57,942 nucleotides of DNA. It comes from Erysipelotrichales bacterium (lineage in GTDB: Bacteria; Bacillota_I; Bacilli_A; Erysipelotrichales; Erysipelotrichaceae). Shown here piece after piece: positions 16,754 through 27,035 of the stretch. A model generated the notes under the pieces. The model was given only the letters and a program-made list of their open reading frames with translations. It did no database searches and was not told where the DNA came from. The stretch lies in contig CAJTIT010000017.1 of assembly GCA_910576345.1 (NCBI GenBank), positions 1-57,942 on the forward strand, written 5' to 3'. Positions within the stretch are counted from its first letter, which is position 1; every line of letters begins with the position of its first letter. The translations under genes and the position numbers were made by a program.

Positions 16754-18048
16754 TGCAGCGCGTCCATATCATTGGCGCCGGATTGGCCGGATGTGAAGCC
16801 GCATGGCAATTGATCACAAGAAACATACCGGTAACCATCCATGAAATGCGGCCGAAAAAAATGACGCCGGCACATTCCGGCGGAGGATTTGCGGAACTGG
16901 TCTGTTCCAATTCACTGCGATCGGATGCATTAAACAATGCTGTCGGCGTACTGAAAGAAGAAATGCGCATCTGCAATTCCTTAATTATTAAAACCGCAGA
17001 TGAATGTCGTGTACCTGCCGGCAGCGCATTGGCCGTAGATCGTGACACATTTTCCAAGCGAATTGGTGAAACATTAAAAAAACATCCGCTGGTTGAAATT
17101 AAAGAGGAAGAAATTACGCAGATTCCAAAAGAGCCAACCATCATTGCCAGCGGTCCATTGACATCCGATGAATTGGCAAATGCCATAAAAGATTATGTAC
17201 GAGCAGACTATTTTCATTTTTACGATGCCGCAGCGCCAATCATTGAAAAAAGTTCAATAGATTTTAACAAAGCATATTTAAAAAGTAGATACGATAAAGG
17301 CGAAGCCGCTTATATCAACTGCCCTATGAATCAACAGGAATTTGATGCATTCTATGATGCGCTGATTCATGCAAAAACGACACACCTGCATGATTTTGAA
17401 AAAGAAATCTATTTTGAAGGATGCATGCCTTTTGAAGAAATGGCACGACGAGGAAAAAAAACACTGTTGTTTGGACCTATGAAACCGGTAGGCTTGGAAA
17501 CACCGGATGGTAAACGACCCTATGCAGTTGTACAGTTGCGACAGGACAATGCGATTGCCAGTTTATATAATATCGTGGGTTTTCAGACCCATCTCACATG
17601 GGGTGAACAAAAGCGTATCTTGTCTATGGTTCCAGGCTTGGAACAAGTATCCATTGTACGCTATGGCGTCATGCACCGCAATTCTTATCTTTGCGCACCG
17701 AAAGTATTGAGAGCTACATATCAGCACATACAAAGAGACGATTTGTTTTTCGCAGGTCAGATGTGCGGTGTGGAAGGTTATGTAGAAAGTGCAGCCAGTG
17801 GACTATTGGCAGGTTTCAATATGGCCAACCTGTACCGAAATAAGCAAGCCCATATTTTACCACCAACCTGTATGATGGGAGCCATGGCACATTATATCAC
17901 TCATGCGGATGCATCTTATTTTCAGCCGATGAATGCCAATTTTGGCATTTTGCAGTTTCAAGAAAAAGTGAAGAAAAAAGACCGTAAAGAAGCGATGGCA
18001 AAACAAGCTTTGCAAGTTGTGAAAGAACATTTGGAGCTATTCGCATGA
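16753..18048 (+). CDS. trmFO: Methylenetetrahydrofolate-tRNA-(uracil-5-)-methyltransferase TrmFO
   Basis: This 431-residue FAD enzyme makes 5-methyluridine at position 54 of tRNA using methylenetetrahydrofolate. The FAD-binding glycine motif is '[17 protein letters not shown]'. Family blocks '[18 protein letters not shown]' and '[20 protein letters not shown]' are present, as is '[17 protein letters not shown]' near the C-terminus. It starts on the last base of the topA stop, so it is translationally coupled. Its order topA-trmFO-xerC is the Firmicutes norm. Confidence 0.97.
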   Translation: MQRVHIIGAGLAGCEAAWQLITRNIPVTIHEMRPKKMTPAHSGGGFAELVCSNSLRSDALNNAVGVLKEEMRICNSLIIKTADECRVPAGSALAVDRDTFSKRIGETLKKHPLVEIKEEEITQIPKEPTIIASGPLTSDELANAIKDYVRADYFHFYDAAAPIIEKSSIDFNKAYLKSRYDKGEAAYINCPMNQQEFDAFYDALIHAKTTHLHDFEKEIYFEGCMPFEEMARRGKKTLLFGPMKPVGLETPDGKRPYAVVQLRQDNAIASLYNIVGFQTHLTWGEQKRILSMVPGLEQVSIVRYGVMHRNSYLCAPKVLRATYQHIQRDDLFFAGQMCGVEGYVESAASGLLAGFNMANLYRNKQAHILPPTCMMGAMAHYITHADASYFQPMNANFGILQFQEKVKKKDRKEAMAKQALQVVKEHLELFA

Positions 18049-18971
18049 GCGATTATAAAGAGCGTTTTCTCAATTACATCGATCTGTTGAATACGGGATC
18101 AACGCATACGAAAGATGCTTATGAACGTGATATTGATGATTTCTATTCTTTTTTAAAAGAAGAAGGCATTGAAAACTTACAAGATGTAGATCGTATCGTA
18201 GTGATGAATTACATTGCGAACTTACGGATGCGAAGAACAAATACAGGGCAGATGAAAAATACATCGATCGCGCGCAGACTATCTTCGCTGCGCTCTTTTT
18301 ATCGGTATTTGAATGAATACATCGGTATTCAAAACAATCCGTTTTTATATATCAAAAGTCCAAAGATTTCACGAAGGATTCCGGAATTTTTGTTTTATGA
18401 TGAAATGGAGTTGTTTTTATCCGGTTTTGATCTTTCAAAACCGGTAGAATTGCGCAACCGTACCATGTTTGAACTGATGTATGCCTGTGGACTTCGAGTC
18501 AGTGAACTTGTGAGCTTGAAAATTTCTGAGATTGATCAAAGCGATCAAGTACTCCATATAACCGGAAAAGGCGATAAACAAAGAATCGTGCCGTTTTATG
18601 ATTTGGCAAATGCATTGTTAACGCACTACTTCCAAGAAGTGCGACCATTATGGATCGGAACTGAGACACACGATATTGCTTTTATCAATCAGCGTGGCAA
18701 AGGACTCACAACGCGCGGTGTGCAATATTTGATGCAGAAAAAGGCGGATCAGCTACAAATGAGCGTGCATATCCACCCTCATATGTTTCGCCATTCCTTT
18801 GCGACACATTTATTGGATAATGGAGCCGATCTTCGCATTGTGCAGGAATTATTGGGTCACTCTTCCTTGTCGACCACACAGATTTATGTGCATGTATCGC
18901 AAGAGCGTTTGAAAAATGTTTATGAACATGCGCATCCAAGAGCGGCATACAAGAAATCAAAGACATCATGA
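18045..18971 (+). CDS. xerC: Tyrosine recombinase XerC (CodV type)
   Basis: This 308-residue tyrosine recombinase resolves chromosome dimers at dif. The N-terminal SAM-like DNA-binding domain covers about residues 1-95. Catalytic residues are Arg in '[12 protein letters not shown]', Lys in 'GKGDKQRIV', His/Arg in '[14 protein letters not shown]', His in '[13 protein letters not shown]' and Tyr281. It overlaps trmFO by 4 nt. The clpQY and codY genes that follow it in Bacillus are absent; rpsB follows directly. Confidence 0.96.
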   Translation: MSDYKERFLNYIDLLNTGSTHTKDAYERDIDDFYSFLKEEGIENLQDVDRIVVMNYIANLRMRRTNTGQMKNTSIARRLSSLRSFYRYLNEYIGIQNNPFLYIKSPKISRRIPEFLFYDEMELFLSGFDLSKPVELRNRTMFELMYACGLRVSELVSLKISEIDQSDQVLHITGKGDKQRIVPFYDLANALLTHYFQEVRPLWIGTETHDIAFINQRGKGLTTRGVQYLMQKKADQLQMSVHIHPHMFRHSFATHLLDNGADLRIVQELLGHSSLSTTQIYVHVSQERLKNVYEHAHPRAAYKKSKTS

Positions 18972-18987
18972 TTTTCATAAAAACGAT

Positions 18988-19016
18988 TTGCGAAATACGA
19001 ACAGTAATGGTATAAT
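18988..19016 (+). promoter_or_regulatory. rpsB-tsf promoter
   Basis: TTGCGA (18988-18993), 17 nt, TATAAT (19011-19016), with TG at 19008-19009 making an extended -10. Confidence 0.8.
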
Positions 19017-19022
19017 AAACAG

Positions 19023-19161
19023 CGGTGCGAATGAATACGCACAAATACACACATCATGGATACGATGGTTCCGTGCTTTCACAGGCCGATCAACTGGCAT
19101 TACAGGAAGTTACCATTGAGCAGAAATGATGGAGGTATAACGGAAAGCGAGGATATTTAAA
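19023..19161 (+). promoter_or_regulatory. Long 5' leader of rpsB, candidate autoregulatory RNA
   Basis: About 139 nt separate the predicted transcript start from the rpsB ATG. No reading frame with a ribosome site is present. The length and position fit a ribosomal-protein leader that binds S2, but I cannot confirm a specific fold by eye. GGAGG sits at 19131-19135; the base context close to the ATG (GCGAGGATATTTAAA) also contains GAGG. Confidence 0.45.
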
Positions 19162-20115
19162 ATGGCTATTGTTTCAATGAGAAAGCTTTTAGAAGCAGGT
19201 GTACACTTCGGACATCAGACACGCAGATGGAATCCAAAGATGAAACCAAACATCTATGCGAGTCGCAACGGTGTGTATATCATCAATTTGGAAAAAACAC
19301 AGGAACAACTAGAAACTGCATACAATGCGATGAAAGATATCGCAGAACGCGGTGGAAAAGTATTGTTCGTTGGTACAAAAAAACAAGCAACGGCTTGTGT
19401 AGTAGAAGAAGCGTTGCGTAGCGGATCATTCTTTGTTAATCAAAGATGGTTGGGTGGACTGTTGACAAACTTCAGAACCATTCAAAAACGTGTTAAACGT
19501 CTGGTAGAAATTGAAGAAATGGAAGCAAGCGGAATTTTGGAAGTATATCCTAAAAAAGAAATTGCGCAAATTAAGAAAGAAAAAGCACGTCTGGAAAATT
19601 TCCTGGGCGGTATCAAAGAAATGAAAAAACTGCCAAATGCATTGTTTGTGGTAGATCCAAAAGAAGAACATAACGCAGTCGCAGAAGCAAAAAAACTGGG
19701 TATTCCTGTATTTGCGATGGTAGATACAAACTGTGATCCTGAAATGGTGGATTATCCAATTGCATCCAATGACGATGCGCTTCGCTCTGTAAAATTGATC
19801 ACAACTTTAATGGCAGATGCAATCGTAGAAGCAAAAGGCGGATTATTGAGCGTGGCACATAACATTGATGAAAATGAAATGGATGTTACGATGAAAGACG
19901 TTATTACAAACGTTGAAGAACAAATTGCGGAAAATGAACGCCGTCGTCGTCAAAGAAATGAAGAACGTCGTAATCGCCGTAATAATTTCGACCGTAGTCG
20001 CAATCCACGTCGTGAGGGAGCGAAACCGTTTGTAAAACGTGAACAAGCGCCAAGCGGAGAAACAAAAACAGAAGAAAAAGCACCTGAAAAGACTGCGGAA
20101 GCAACAAACGAATAA
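19162..20115 (+). CDS. rpsB: 30S ribosomal protein S2 with extended C-terminus
   Basis: S2 is recognised from '[20 protein letters not shown]', '[18 protein letters not shown]', '[15 protein letters not shown]' and '[17 protein letters not shown]'. At 317 residues it is longer than most S2 proteins (about 230-260). The extra tail begins with an Arg-rich stretch ('[16 protein letters not shown]') and ends with an Ala/Glu/Lys/Thr-rich part ('[16 protein letters not shown]'), so it is probably disordered. S2 helps recruit mRNA and S1 to the 30S subunit. It is followed by tsf after 17 nt, the universal rpsB-tsf pair. Confidence 0.97.
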   Translation: MAIVSMRKLLEAGVHFGHQTRRWNPKMKPNIYASRNGVYIINLEKTQEQLETAYNAMKDIAERGGKVLFVGTKKQATACVVEEALRSGSFFVNQRWLGGLLTNFRTIQKRVKRLVEIEEMEASGILEVYPKKEIAQIKKEKARLENFLGGIKEMKKLPNALFVVDPKEEHNAVAEAKKLGIPVFAMVDTNCDPEMVDYPIASNDDALRSVKLITTLMADAIVEAKGGLLSVAHNIDENEMDVTMKDVITNVEEQIAENERRRRQRNEERRNRRNNFDRSRNPRREGAKPFVKREQAPSGETKTEEKAPEKTAEATNE

Positions 20116-20132
20116 TCAGGAGGAAAATAATT

Positions 20133-21023
20133 ATGGTAACAGCTAAGGATGTAAAAGAATTACGTGAAAAAACCGGCGCAGGAATGATGGACTGTAAAAA
20201 AGCCTTGACTGAATGCGATGGAGATATGGAAAAAGCTATTGACTGGCTACGTGAAAAAGGCATTGCCAAAGCAGCGAAAAAATCAGATCGCATCGCAGCG
20301 GAAGGATTGAGCCGCGTTGGTGTGGAAGGCAATACGGCCGTCATCTTTGAAGTAAATTCAGAAACAGATTTCGTTGCGAAGAATGAACAGTTTTTAACAT
20401 TGTTGGACGATATTAAAAAAGCACTGTTCAGCGCAAAACCAGCTTCACTGGAAGAAGCGCTCAGCGCTCCATGCAACGGCGCAACCATTGCGGATGAATT
20501 AACTAACGCGACCGCAAAAATCGGTGAAAAAATCACACTTCGCCGTGTAGAAGTGATTGAAAAAGCAGATGATGCTTTCTTTGGTAGCTACATGCATATG
20601 GGCGGCAACATTTCTGCAATCGTCGTATTGAAAGGAAAAGCCAATGAGAAAGTTGCAAAAGATGTTGCTATGCAGATCGCAAGTATGGCACCGCAGTATG
20701 TAACACGTGATGAAATGCCATTAGAAGTGGTAGAACACGAGCGTAAAGTACAGACTGAAATCGTTAAAAATGATGAAAAACTTGCCAATAAACCTGAAAA
20801 AGTATTGGCTGGCATCATAGAAGGAAAAATTTCCAAGAACCTAAAAGATTTGTGCTTGGTAGAACAAGAATTCTTCTTGAATCCGGATCAAAAAGTAGGT
20901 CAGTATTTGAAAGAAAATGGCGCAGAAGTTGTTTCCTTTACACGTTATTTGGTTGGTGAAGGAATTGAGAAGCGTGAAGATAACTTCGCAGAAGAAGTTA
21001 TGTCACAAGCATTTGGAAAATAA
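20133..21023 (+). CDS. tsf: Elongation factor Ts
   Basis: This 296-residue nucleotide exchange factor for EF-Tu starts with the UBA-like domain 'VKELREKTGAGMMDCKKALT' and continues with the signature 'EVNSETDFVAKNEQF'. Two core subdomains follow. AGGAGG lies 9 nt before the ATG. The gene ends in an intrinsic terminator, closing the rpsB-tsf transcript. Confidence 0.98.
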   Translation: MVTAKDVKELREKTGAGMMDCKKALTECDGDMEKAIDWLREKGIAKAAKKSDRIAAEGLSRVGVEGNTAVIFEVNSETDFVAKNEQFLTLLDDIKKALFSAKPASLEEALSAPCNGATIADELTNATAKIGEKITLRRVEVIEKADDAFFGSYMHMGGNISAIVVLKGKANEKVAKDVAMQIASMAPQYVTRDEMPLEVVEHERKVQTEIVKNDEKLANKPEKVLAGIIEGKISKNLKDLCLVEQEFFLNPDQKVGQYLKENGAEVVSFTRYLVGEGIEKREDNFAEEVMSQAFGK

Positions 21024-21030
21024 TCATGCA

Positions 21031-21054
21031 AAAGGGCACATCGTGTCCTTTTTT
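21031..21054 (+). terminator. Intrinsic terminator of tsf
   Basis: AAAGGGCAC (21031-21039) pairs with GTGTCCTTT (21043-21051), including one G-T pair, and runs into T. Confidence 0.88.
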
Positions 21055-21096
21055 CACGATAACGTATAAAAATCCAAGAGAAAGTGAAAATTTTAC

Positions 21097-21125
21097 TTTC
21101 CTTTGGCATAGATTTTCTTTATAAT
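21097..21125 (+). promoter_or_regulatory. Candidate pyrH-frr promoter
   Basis: A perfect TATAAT (21120-21125) has a poor -35 (TTTCCT, 21097-21102) at 17 nt. An inverted repeat GAAAGT...ACTTTC (21080-21100) overlaps the -35 side and could be an operator. Confidence 0.5.
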
Positions 21126-21178
21126 GTATATAGTCTAAAAAAGTTTGAGAATCGAGTAAGGTAAGGTGGACAAAGAAC

Positions 21179-21889
21179 ATGTATAAACGAGTATTGCTGA
21201 AATTAAGTGGGGAAGCATTATCTTCCCAAGGGAATTCATTTGATCCCAATATTCTAGCCAATTTGGCAAAAGAATTAAGAGAAGTGCATGATTTAGGCGT
21301 CGATCTCGCCATTGTGGTCGGCGGTGGAAATTTTATCCGCGGCAAGATCGCTGAACAAATGGGTATTGAACGCGTACAGGCAGACTATATGGGGATGTTG
21401 GCAACAGTCATCAATGCATTAGCTGTACAAAGCGCTTTGGAACAGGAAGGTGTTCCAACTAGAGTACAGACGGCGATTGAAATGCAGAAGGTGGCAGAGC
21501 CGTTTATCGTAAGAAAGGCCATTCGCCATTTGGAAAAAGGCAGAGTCGTTATATTTGGTGCAGGAACCGGCAATCCTTATTTCTCAACTGATACGACGGC
21601 TGCATTAAGAGCAAGCGAAATCAAAGCAGATGTCATTTTAATGGCGAAAAACGGTGTAGACGGTGTTTATGACGCCGATCCCAAAACACATCCGGAAGCG
21701 ACGAAATACGATACGCTTTCTTATATGGATTTAATTAAAGAAGGGCTTCAAGTCATGGATACAACAGCGACCAGCATGTGCATGGATAATGAGATTGACT
21801 TAGTTGTATTTAATATGAATGAATCCGGCAATATTGTAAAAGCAGTGCGTGGAGAAATTACCGGCACAACCATTTCCAAGGAGGGTTAA
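21179..21889 (+). CDS. pyrH: UMP kinase
   Basis: This 236-residue amino-acid-kinase-fold enzyme phosphorylates UMP to UDP. Motifs are '[13 protein letters not shown]', '[13 protein letters not shown]', '[20 protein letters not shown]' and '[15 protein letters not shown]'. These are the ATP/UMP-binding loops of bacterial PyrH. The gene precedes frr by 4 nt, the conserved order. Confidence 0.98.
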   Translation: MYKRVLLKLSGEALSSQGNSFDPNILANLAKELREVHDLGVDLAIVVGGGNFIRGKIAEQMGIERVQADYMGMLATVINALAVQSALEQEGVPTRVQTAIEMQKVAEPFIVRKAIRHLEKGRVVIFGAGTGNPYFSTDTTAALRASEIKADVILMAKNGVDGVYDADPKTHPEATKYDTLSYMDLIKEGLQVMDTTATSMCMDNEIDLVVFNMNESGNIVKAVRGEITGTTISKEG

Positions 21890-21893
21890 GCAG

Positions 21894-22436
21894 ATGAGTT
21901 ATATGGAGACAATGCAGGAAAAAATGAATAAGGCTATTGAAAGTTTGGAATCCAATTTGAAAACGATTCGTACAGGACGCGCTAATCCAACAATTTTGGA
22001 TCGTGTAGAAGTGGAATATTATGGCTCCATGATGCCAATCAATCAGCTTGCCAGTATTTCAGTAGTGGAAGGAAGACAGCTGATGATCAAACCGTTTGAT
22101 AAGAACATGTTGAAAGAAATTGAGCGCTCTATCGCAATGGCAGATTTGGGTCTTGTTCCACAGAATGATGGCAATGTGGTACGCATTATGATCCCACCAT
22201 TAACGGAAGATCGACGCAAATCCTTGACCAAAGATGCAAATAAAATGGGTGAGGAAGCAAAAATAGCTGTTAGAAATATTCGTAGAGATGCCCAGAATGC
22301 AGCAAAAAAAGACAAGGAATTAACGGAGGATTTAAAGAAACAGACACAGGATGATATTCAGAAAGCCACAGATGAAGCCGTTAAAAAGATTGATAAAATT
22401 GTGGATGAGAAAAACAAAGACATCTTGTCCGTATAA
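21894..22436 (+). CDS. frr: Ribosome recycling factor
   Basis: This 180-residue factor splits post-termination ribosomes with EF-G. The ATG at 21894 is chosen because AAGGAGG stands about 8 nt before it; an in-frame ATG at 21849 lies inside pyrH. Family motifs are 'LKTIRTGRANPTILDRV' and 'IPPLTEDRRKSLTKDANK', and the C-terminal helices are Lys/Glu-rich. Confidence 0.98.
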   Translation: MSYMETMQEKMNKAIESLESNLKTIRTGRANPTILDRVEVEYYGSMMPINQLASISVVEGRQLMIKPFDKNMLKEIERSIAMADLGLVPQNDGNVVRIMIPPLTEDRRKSLTKDANKMGEEAKIAVRNIRRDAQNAAKKDKELTEDLKKQTQDDIQKATDEAVKKIDKIVDEKNKDILSV

Positions 22437-22454
22437 TACAATAGCGTTTGGCGT

Positions 22455-22480
22455 AACCCACACATGTGGGTTCTCTTTTT
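22455..22480 (+). terminator. Hairpin between frr and uppS, intrinsic terminator or attenuator
   Basis: AACCCAC (22455-22461) pairs with GTGGGTT (22466-22472), followed by CTCTTTTT. It overlaps the approach to the uppS ribosome site AGGAGG. Confidence 0.75.
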
Positions 22481-22494
22481 AGGAGGCTAATGAA

Positions 22495-23199
22495 ATGGAA
22501 AATAAGATTCCAAAGCACATTGCGATCATTATGGATGGCAACGGCAGATGGGCAAAAAAGCGCGGCTTGCCAAGAACGGCCGGACATAAACAAGGCGCAG
22601 AAACCATTCGCAAGATTGCAATTGCCTGTAATGATCGGCAGATAAAAGTATTGACGGTATATGCTTTTTCCACAGAAAATTGGAAACGTCCGGAAGAGGA
22701 AGTGGATTATTTATGTAAACTGCCGAAATTCTTTTTCCAGCGTTATATGGCAGAACTGAAAAAGAATAATATTCAAGTACGTTTTTTAGGAGAGATCGAG
22801 CGTTTCCCAAAAGAAACCCAGAACGTTATTCTAACAGCTGCAGAAGAAACAAAACAGAATACCGGCTTGATTTTATGCCTTGCGGTAAATTATGGAGGCA
22901 GAAGAGAAATCGTATTGGCTGCGAAACAGTATGCGAAAGATGTACTGGAAGAAAAAGCAAGTCAAGATCTTGATGAGCAGACATTCGCTTCTTATCTTAT
23001 GAGCAAGGATATGCCGGATGTGGATGTAATGATTCGCACAAGTGGAGAATTGCGCCTTTCTAATTTCTTGTTATGGCAGAATGCGTATGCGGAATTCATT
23101 TTTACGGATACGGCTTGGCCTGATTTTGATGAAAGTGAATTGGATAAGGCGATCACAGAGTATCAGGCAAGAGATCGTCGATATGGAGGGTTAAAATGA
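22495..23199 (+). CDS. uppS: Undecaprenyl diphosphate synthase
   Basis: This 234-residue cis-prenyltransferase makes the lipid carrier for cell wall synthesis. The catalytic Asp is in 'IAIIMDGNGRWAKKRGL', followed by 'GHKQGAETIRKI', 'YAFSTENWKRP' and the C-terminal 'IRTSGELRLSNFLLWQ'. AGGAGG is 9-10 nt upstream. It overlaps cdsA by 4 nt. Downstream come cdsA, dxr and rseP, the conserved envelope lipid block. Confidence 0.98.
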   Translation: MENKIPKHIAIIMDGNGRWAKKRGLPRTAGHKQGAETIRKIAIACNDRQIKVLTVYAFSTENWKRPEEEVDYLCKLPKFFFQRYMAELKKNNIQVRFLGEIERFPKETQNVILTAAEETKQNTGLILCLAVNYGGRREIVLAAKQYAKDVLEEKASQDLDEQTFASYLMSKDMPDVDVMIRTSGELRLSNFLLWQNAYAEFIFTDTAWPDFDESELDKAITEYQARDRRYGGLK

Positions 23200-23972
23200 A
23201 AACACGCATTATAACAGCGATTGGCATTCTAGCTTATATCATTCCTGCATTGTGGTTTGGCGGTTGGCTATTGTTTAGTTTGATTGGCTGTATCATCATA
23301 TTTGGTGGATTGGAAATCATGAATTTATCAAAGCAGGCAAAGCAATGGCCGCTGTTTATTCGACCTTTCGCAATATTGACGATGTTTGTGATTGTGTTTC
23401 AGCCACTCAAAGAACTTACAATTCCTTTGTTGGGGATTTGCGCGCTTTGTTTTTTATCCATACCGGTCTTTAGTGAAAAATTTCAGGCAAAAGATGCATT
23501 TTTATGTATATCTTATCAAGCATTTTTCTATGTATTGGCACACAGTTTCTTAGTAATTTATGATGCGGATCCCATGTATATATGGATGATTATCATCGCA
23601 ACCTATGTTTGCGACAGCGCAGCGTACTTTACCGGTTATTTTATTGGCAAACATAAATTGAATCCACGTATTTCACCAAAGAAAACTGTAGAAGGAAGCA
23701 TTGGTGGCTGGCTGTTTGGCGCGCTTTGTTCTTTTTTGTTTGCCTATACTTGCATTAAAGGAATGGAATGGTGGGCAATAGTAGCCTCAGCGGTTCTACT
23801 ACCGTTCTGTGGTCAGATTGGGGATCTTGCGTTCAGTGCGATCAAACGCTGTTACCAAGTGAAAGATTTTTCAAACTTATTGCCGGGACACGGTGGTATT
23901 TTGGATCGACTCGATTCATTGATTTTTAACTTTATATGTTTTTACATGATATTGGCGGTGGTAGCTTTATGA
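23196..23972 (+). CDS. cdsA: Phosphatidate cytidylyltransferase
   Basis: This 258-residue multi-pass membrane enzyme forms CDP-diacylglycerol. Several hydrophobic segments are visible from residue 5 on. The family signature near the end is 'LLPGHGGILDRLDSLIF', with the preceding 'RISPKKTVEGSIGGW' and 'GQIGDLAFSAIKR'. It overlaps both neighbours by 4 nt. Confidence 0.97.
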   Translation: MKTRIITAIGILAYIIPALWFGGWLLFSLIGCIIIFGGLEIMNLSKQAKQWPLFIRPFAILTMFVIVFQPLKELTIPLLGICALCFLSIPVFSEKFQAKDAFLCISYQAFFYVLAHSFLVIYDADPMYIWMIIIATYVCDSAAYFTGYFIGKHKLNPRISPKKTVEGSIGGWLFGALCSFLFAYTCIKGMEWWAIVASAVLLPFCGQIGDLAFSAIKRCYQVKDFSNLLPGHGGILDRLDSLIFNFICFYMILAVVAL

Positions 23973-25132
23973 AACGATTATTGCTTTTAGGAGCGAGCGG
24001 GTCCATTGGTTCACAGACGATCAATGTGGTGAAGCATCATAAAGATATGTTTTATATCATAGGATGCAGTATCGGATATCAAATCCATAAGATAGCGGAA
24101 ATTATCAATGATTTTCCTGAAATCCAAAGCATTTGCGTCGCAGAAGAGAGTGACAAGCAGAAACTTCAGAAACAATACAGTGGTATTGAATTCTATGCAG
24201 GTGAAGCTGGTTTAAAAGCGATTTGTGAGTTATGTAATTATGACATATTGGTCAATGCGGTGGTTGGATTTCGTGGATTGGTGCCGACTTTAACTGCCAT
24301 TCATCGCGACAAAGATATAGCGCTTGCCAATAAAGAATCCCTTGTGACAGGCGGAGAGTTGGTCAAACAGGCATTAAGCGAACATCCAAATGTGAACATG
24401 TATCCAATTGATTCGGAACATTCTGCGATATTTCAATGTTTGCAGGGCAATGACAAACAAGATGTGCAGAAACTCATTATTACGGCAAGCGGTGGAAGCT
24501 TTCGAGACCGCAAGCGTGAAGATCTTTGGCATGTAAGCCCACAAGAAGCACTGCGACATCCGAATTGGAATATGGGTGGACGTATCACGATTGATTCTGC
24601 GACAATGATGAATAAAGGTTTTGAAGTCATAGAAGCACATTATCTGTTTGATATTCCATTTGAACAGATTGAAACGATCATTCATCATGAATCGATCATA
24701 CATTCCATGGTACTTTTTCAAGATCAAGCGATTATGGCACAGATGGGCAATGCTGATATGCGATTACCGATTCAATATGCATTGACATATCCAAGGCGTG
24801 AAATTTTATATGACAGTGAACCGATTGATCTTCAAACGATTACAGCCATGCATTTTCAACCGATGGATTTTGAACGGTTTCCGTTATTAAAACTGGCATA
24901 TGAAGTAGGTAAAAGGAAAGGCAATGGAGGCGCCGTTATGAATGGCGCAGATGAATGTGCAGTGGCAGCGTTTTTAAACGGAAAAATTTCATTTTTGGAA
25001 ATTGAAAATTGTATCCAACGCGCTGTCGATACCATTGATTTTATAAAACATCCGACTCTGAAGGATTTGCAGGATAGCGATGCCAAGGCCAGAGCGTTTG
25101 TATATGATTATGTGGAAAGGAAAAGCATATGA
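23969..25132 (+). CDS. dxr: 1-deoxy-D-xylulose 5-phosphate reductoisomerase
   Basis: This 387-residue enzyme of the MEP isoprenoid pathway uses NADPH to make MEP. The start at 23969 (ATGA overlap with cdsA) gives the proper N-terminus 'LLLLGASGSIGSQTINVV', the NADPH-binding loop; the in-frame ATG at 23936 lies upstream inside cdsA. Further motifs are 'LANKESLVTGGELV', 'PIDSEHSAIFQCLQG', 'ASGGSFRD' and 'IDSATMMNKGFEVIEAH'. Confidence 0.98.
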   Translation: MKRLLLLGASGSIGSQTINVVKHHKDMFYIIGCSIGYQIHKIAEIINDFPEIQSICVAEESDKQKLQKQYSGIEFYAGEAGLKAICELCNYDILVNAVVGFRGLVPTLTAIHRDKDIALANKESLVTGGELVKQALSEHPNVNMYPIDSEHSAIFQCLQGNDKQDVQKLIITASGGSFRDRKREDLWHVSPQEALRHPNWNMGGRITIDSATMMNKGFEVIEAHYLFDIPFEQIETIIHHESIIHSMVLFQDQAIMAQMGNADMRLPIQYALTYPRREILYDSEPIDLQTITAMHFQPMDFERFPLLKLAYEVGKRKGNGGAVMNGADECAVAAFLNGKISFLEIENCIQRAVDTIDFIKHPTLKDLQDSDAKARAFVYDYVERKSI

Positions 25133-26169
25133 CGATTATTTATTTTATTCTGATTTTAAGTGTGATTATCGTATTACATGAATTGGGACATTTGATCACC
25201 GCAAAATATTTTCATGTTTATTGTAAGGAATTCGCAATTGGTATGGGACCAACGATTTTTAAAAAGCAATTTAAAGAAACAACCTTTGCGATACGGCTTC
25301 TTCCTTTGGGCGGTTTCGTCTCCATGGCGGGTGAGGAAGGAGTAGAAGATGAAAACATTCCGTTTGAGCGCACATTAAAAGGTATTGCATGGTGGAAACA
25401 AATCATCATTATGGCTGCCGGTGCGATTATGAATGTGCTGCTTGCTTGGGTGCTGTTTATCGGTGTAACGGCTGTACAAGGTAAGGTGATGTTGCCATCC
25501 GAGCCAGTAATTGCGAACTTCAGCGAAAATTCCGTCGCCAAAGAAAAAGGATTTGAAATCGGTGATCGCATTATCAAAATCTCAAATGCAAAAGAAACAA
25601 TAGAACCGAAAACTTTTGATGAAGTTAGTGAATACTTGGGTTACTTTCCAAAAGAGGAATCAACGTTTACTCTCCAAAGGGGCAATGAAACGATCACTGT
25701 CAATGCAACGCCAAGATACAACGAAGAACAAGATCGCTATTTAATGGGATTCACTGCGAAGGCGAACATTAAAGAAATTTCTGCTTTGGAATCCATTCCT
25801 TATGGCACAAGTAAAATGGTAGAAGGCAGCACAGCAATATTTCGTGCATTGGGCAAATTGATCAGAGGCATCGGATTAGAAAATCTGAGCGGTCCCGTCG
25901 GAATTTATCAAATTACAGCGGAAACGACACAGAATGGTCTTTTGCCGGTATTCTCTTTAATTGCGTTGCTTTCATTGAACATCGGCATATTCAATTTATT
26001 GCCGTTGCCGGTATTGGATGGAGGACGGATTTTCCTTACATTAATTGAAAAAATCTCCGGCAGAAAACTTTCGGAAAAAGTAGAGACAATCATTATGATG
26101 ATTGGTGTCGTGCTGCTTGTATTATTGATGGTATTTGCGACATGGCAAGATCTCCTCAGACTGTTTTAA
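25129..26169 (+). CDS. rseP: Site-2 intramembrane zinc metalloprotease RseP/RasP
   Basis: This 346-residue membrane protease cleaves anti-sigma factors and signal-peptide remnants. The zinc motif is 'HELGH' at residues 17-21 in the first membrane segment. A PDZ-like domain lies around residues 120-200, and the C-terminal motif 'NLLPLPVLDGGRIF' provides the third zinc ligand. It overlaps dxr by 4 nt and ends the operon. The proS and polC genes that follow in Bacillus are not here. Confidence 0.97.
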   Translation: MTIIYFILILSVIIVLHELGHLITAKYFHVYCKEFAIGMGPTIFKKQFKETTFAIRLLPLGGFVSMAGEEGVEDENIPFERTLKGIAWWKQIIIMAAGAIMNVLLAWVLFIGVTAVQGKVMLPSEPVIANFSENSVAKEKGFEIGDRIIKISNAKETIEPKTFDEVSEYLGYFPKEESTFTLQRGNETITVNATPRYNEEQDRYLMGFTAKANIKEISALESIPYGTSKMVEGSTAIFRALGKLIRGIGLENLSGPVGIYQITAETTQNGLLPVFSLIALLSLNIGIFNLLPLPVLDGGRIFLTLIEKISGRKLSEKVETIIMMIGVVLLVLLMVFATWQDLLRLF

Positions 26170-26207
26170 CCTGTTTTAAATTAGAACATTGATTTACAAA
26201 CGAAAAG

Positions 26208-26254
26208 AACCGTGTCATCGTTCAAATTATCATAGCGATTTACGGTTTTTTTTC
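26208..26254 (+). terminator. Intrinsic terminator after rseP
   Basis: AACCGT (26208-26213) pairs with ACGGTT (26242-26247), with inner ATCG/CGAT pairs and a run of T. Confidence 0.8.
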
Positions 26255-26348
26255 TTATAATCTTTCTTATATAAAACGTCATGAACTTTAAAAAAGGTTG
26301 TGTTTTTTGTTCACGCCATCCTTTTAACGGTTAGAAAAAGCAGATGGT

Positions 26349-27008
26349 TCACATAACCAATATAATGGCAATCATATGCAAAATACTGGCCATATCAATA
26401 CAGAAATGCCAAATCATATGGAAGTATTTTTTCTGTGGATGCGAATAAAAGAAAGCGCCAATTGTATACATCACACCGCCGCCGATAATCAAGCCTAAAA
26501 ACAAAGGAGAAGCGACACGTAAAAGCTTCGGTAAAAAGAAAACAGCCGTCCACCCCATGATCATATAGATGCACATCGATAGTTTTGGGAAACTTCGTTT
26601 GGCGATTGCTTTTAGTAAAATGCCAAATAAAACCATTGACCATTCAATAACTAGAATTAAAACAGCTTCCCATCCTTCGATCATTGTGATTGCTATAGGT
26701 GTATAGCTTCCTGCGATTGCCAACAGTATACAGATGTGATCCAATTTGCGGAAAATATATTTTTGTTGCGAATCATAAGCCATACTATGATAAATGCAAG
26801 AAATCAAAAACATAAGGAACAGGCATAAAACAAAAACAGAAACACCAAAGGCGCGTGAAATACCACCAACGATATAGGAATAAACAGCCGCTATTGGCAA
26901 TAAAAACAAACACAAAATCGCCGGTACACCGTGACTGATCGCATTTCCCACTTCTTCACCGAAAGACAAATGAAACATATTCTTCATCGTTTTGACTTCC
27001 TTTGCCAT
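26349..27008 (-). CDS. Hemolysin III (PAQR/YqfA) family membrane protein
   Basis: This 219-residue, seven-helix membrane protein starts at ATG 27008, with AAAGGAGG about 9 nt before it. A longer in-frame start at 27056 has no ribosome site. Conserved polar residues of the family are visible: 'NAISHGVPA', 'SCIYHSMAY', 'RKLDHICI' and the C-terminal 'HMIWHFCIDMASILHM', whose His and Asp residues are the metal ligands of PAQR hydrolases. Despite the name, most bacterial members are not toxins. It is the only gene on the minus strand in this half of the window and is divergent from smc. Confidence 0.9.
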   Translation of the reverse strand: MAKEVKTMKNMFHLSFGEEVGNAISHGVPAILCLFLLPIAAVYSYIVGGISRAFGVSVFVLCLFLMFLISCIYHSMAYDSQQKYIFRKLDHICILLAIAGSYTPIAITMIEGWEAVLILVIEWSMVLFGILLKAIAKRSFPKLSMCIYMIMGWTAVFFLPKLLRVASPLFLGLIIGGGVMYTIGAFFYSHPQKKYFHMIWHFCIDMASILHMIAIILVM

Positions 27009-27035
27009 AGAATAAGCCTCCTTTGAATTTGCACT

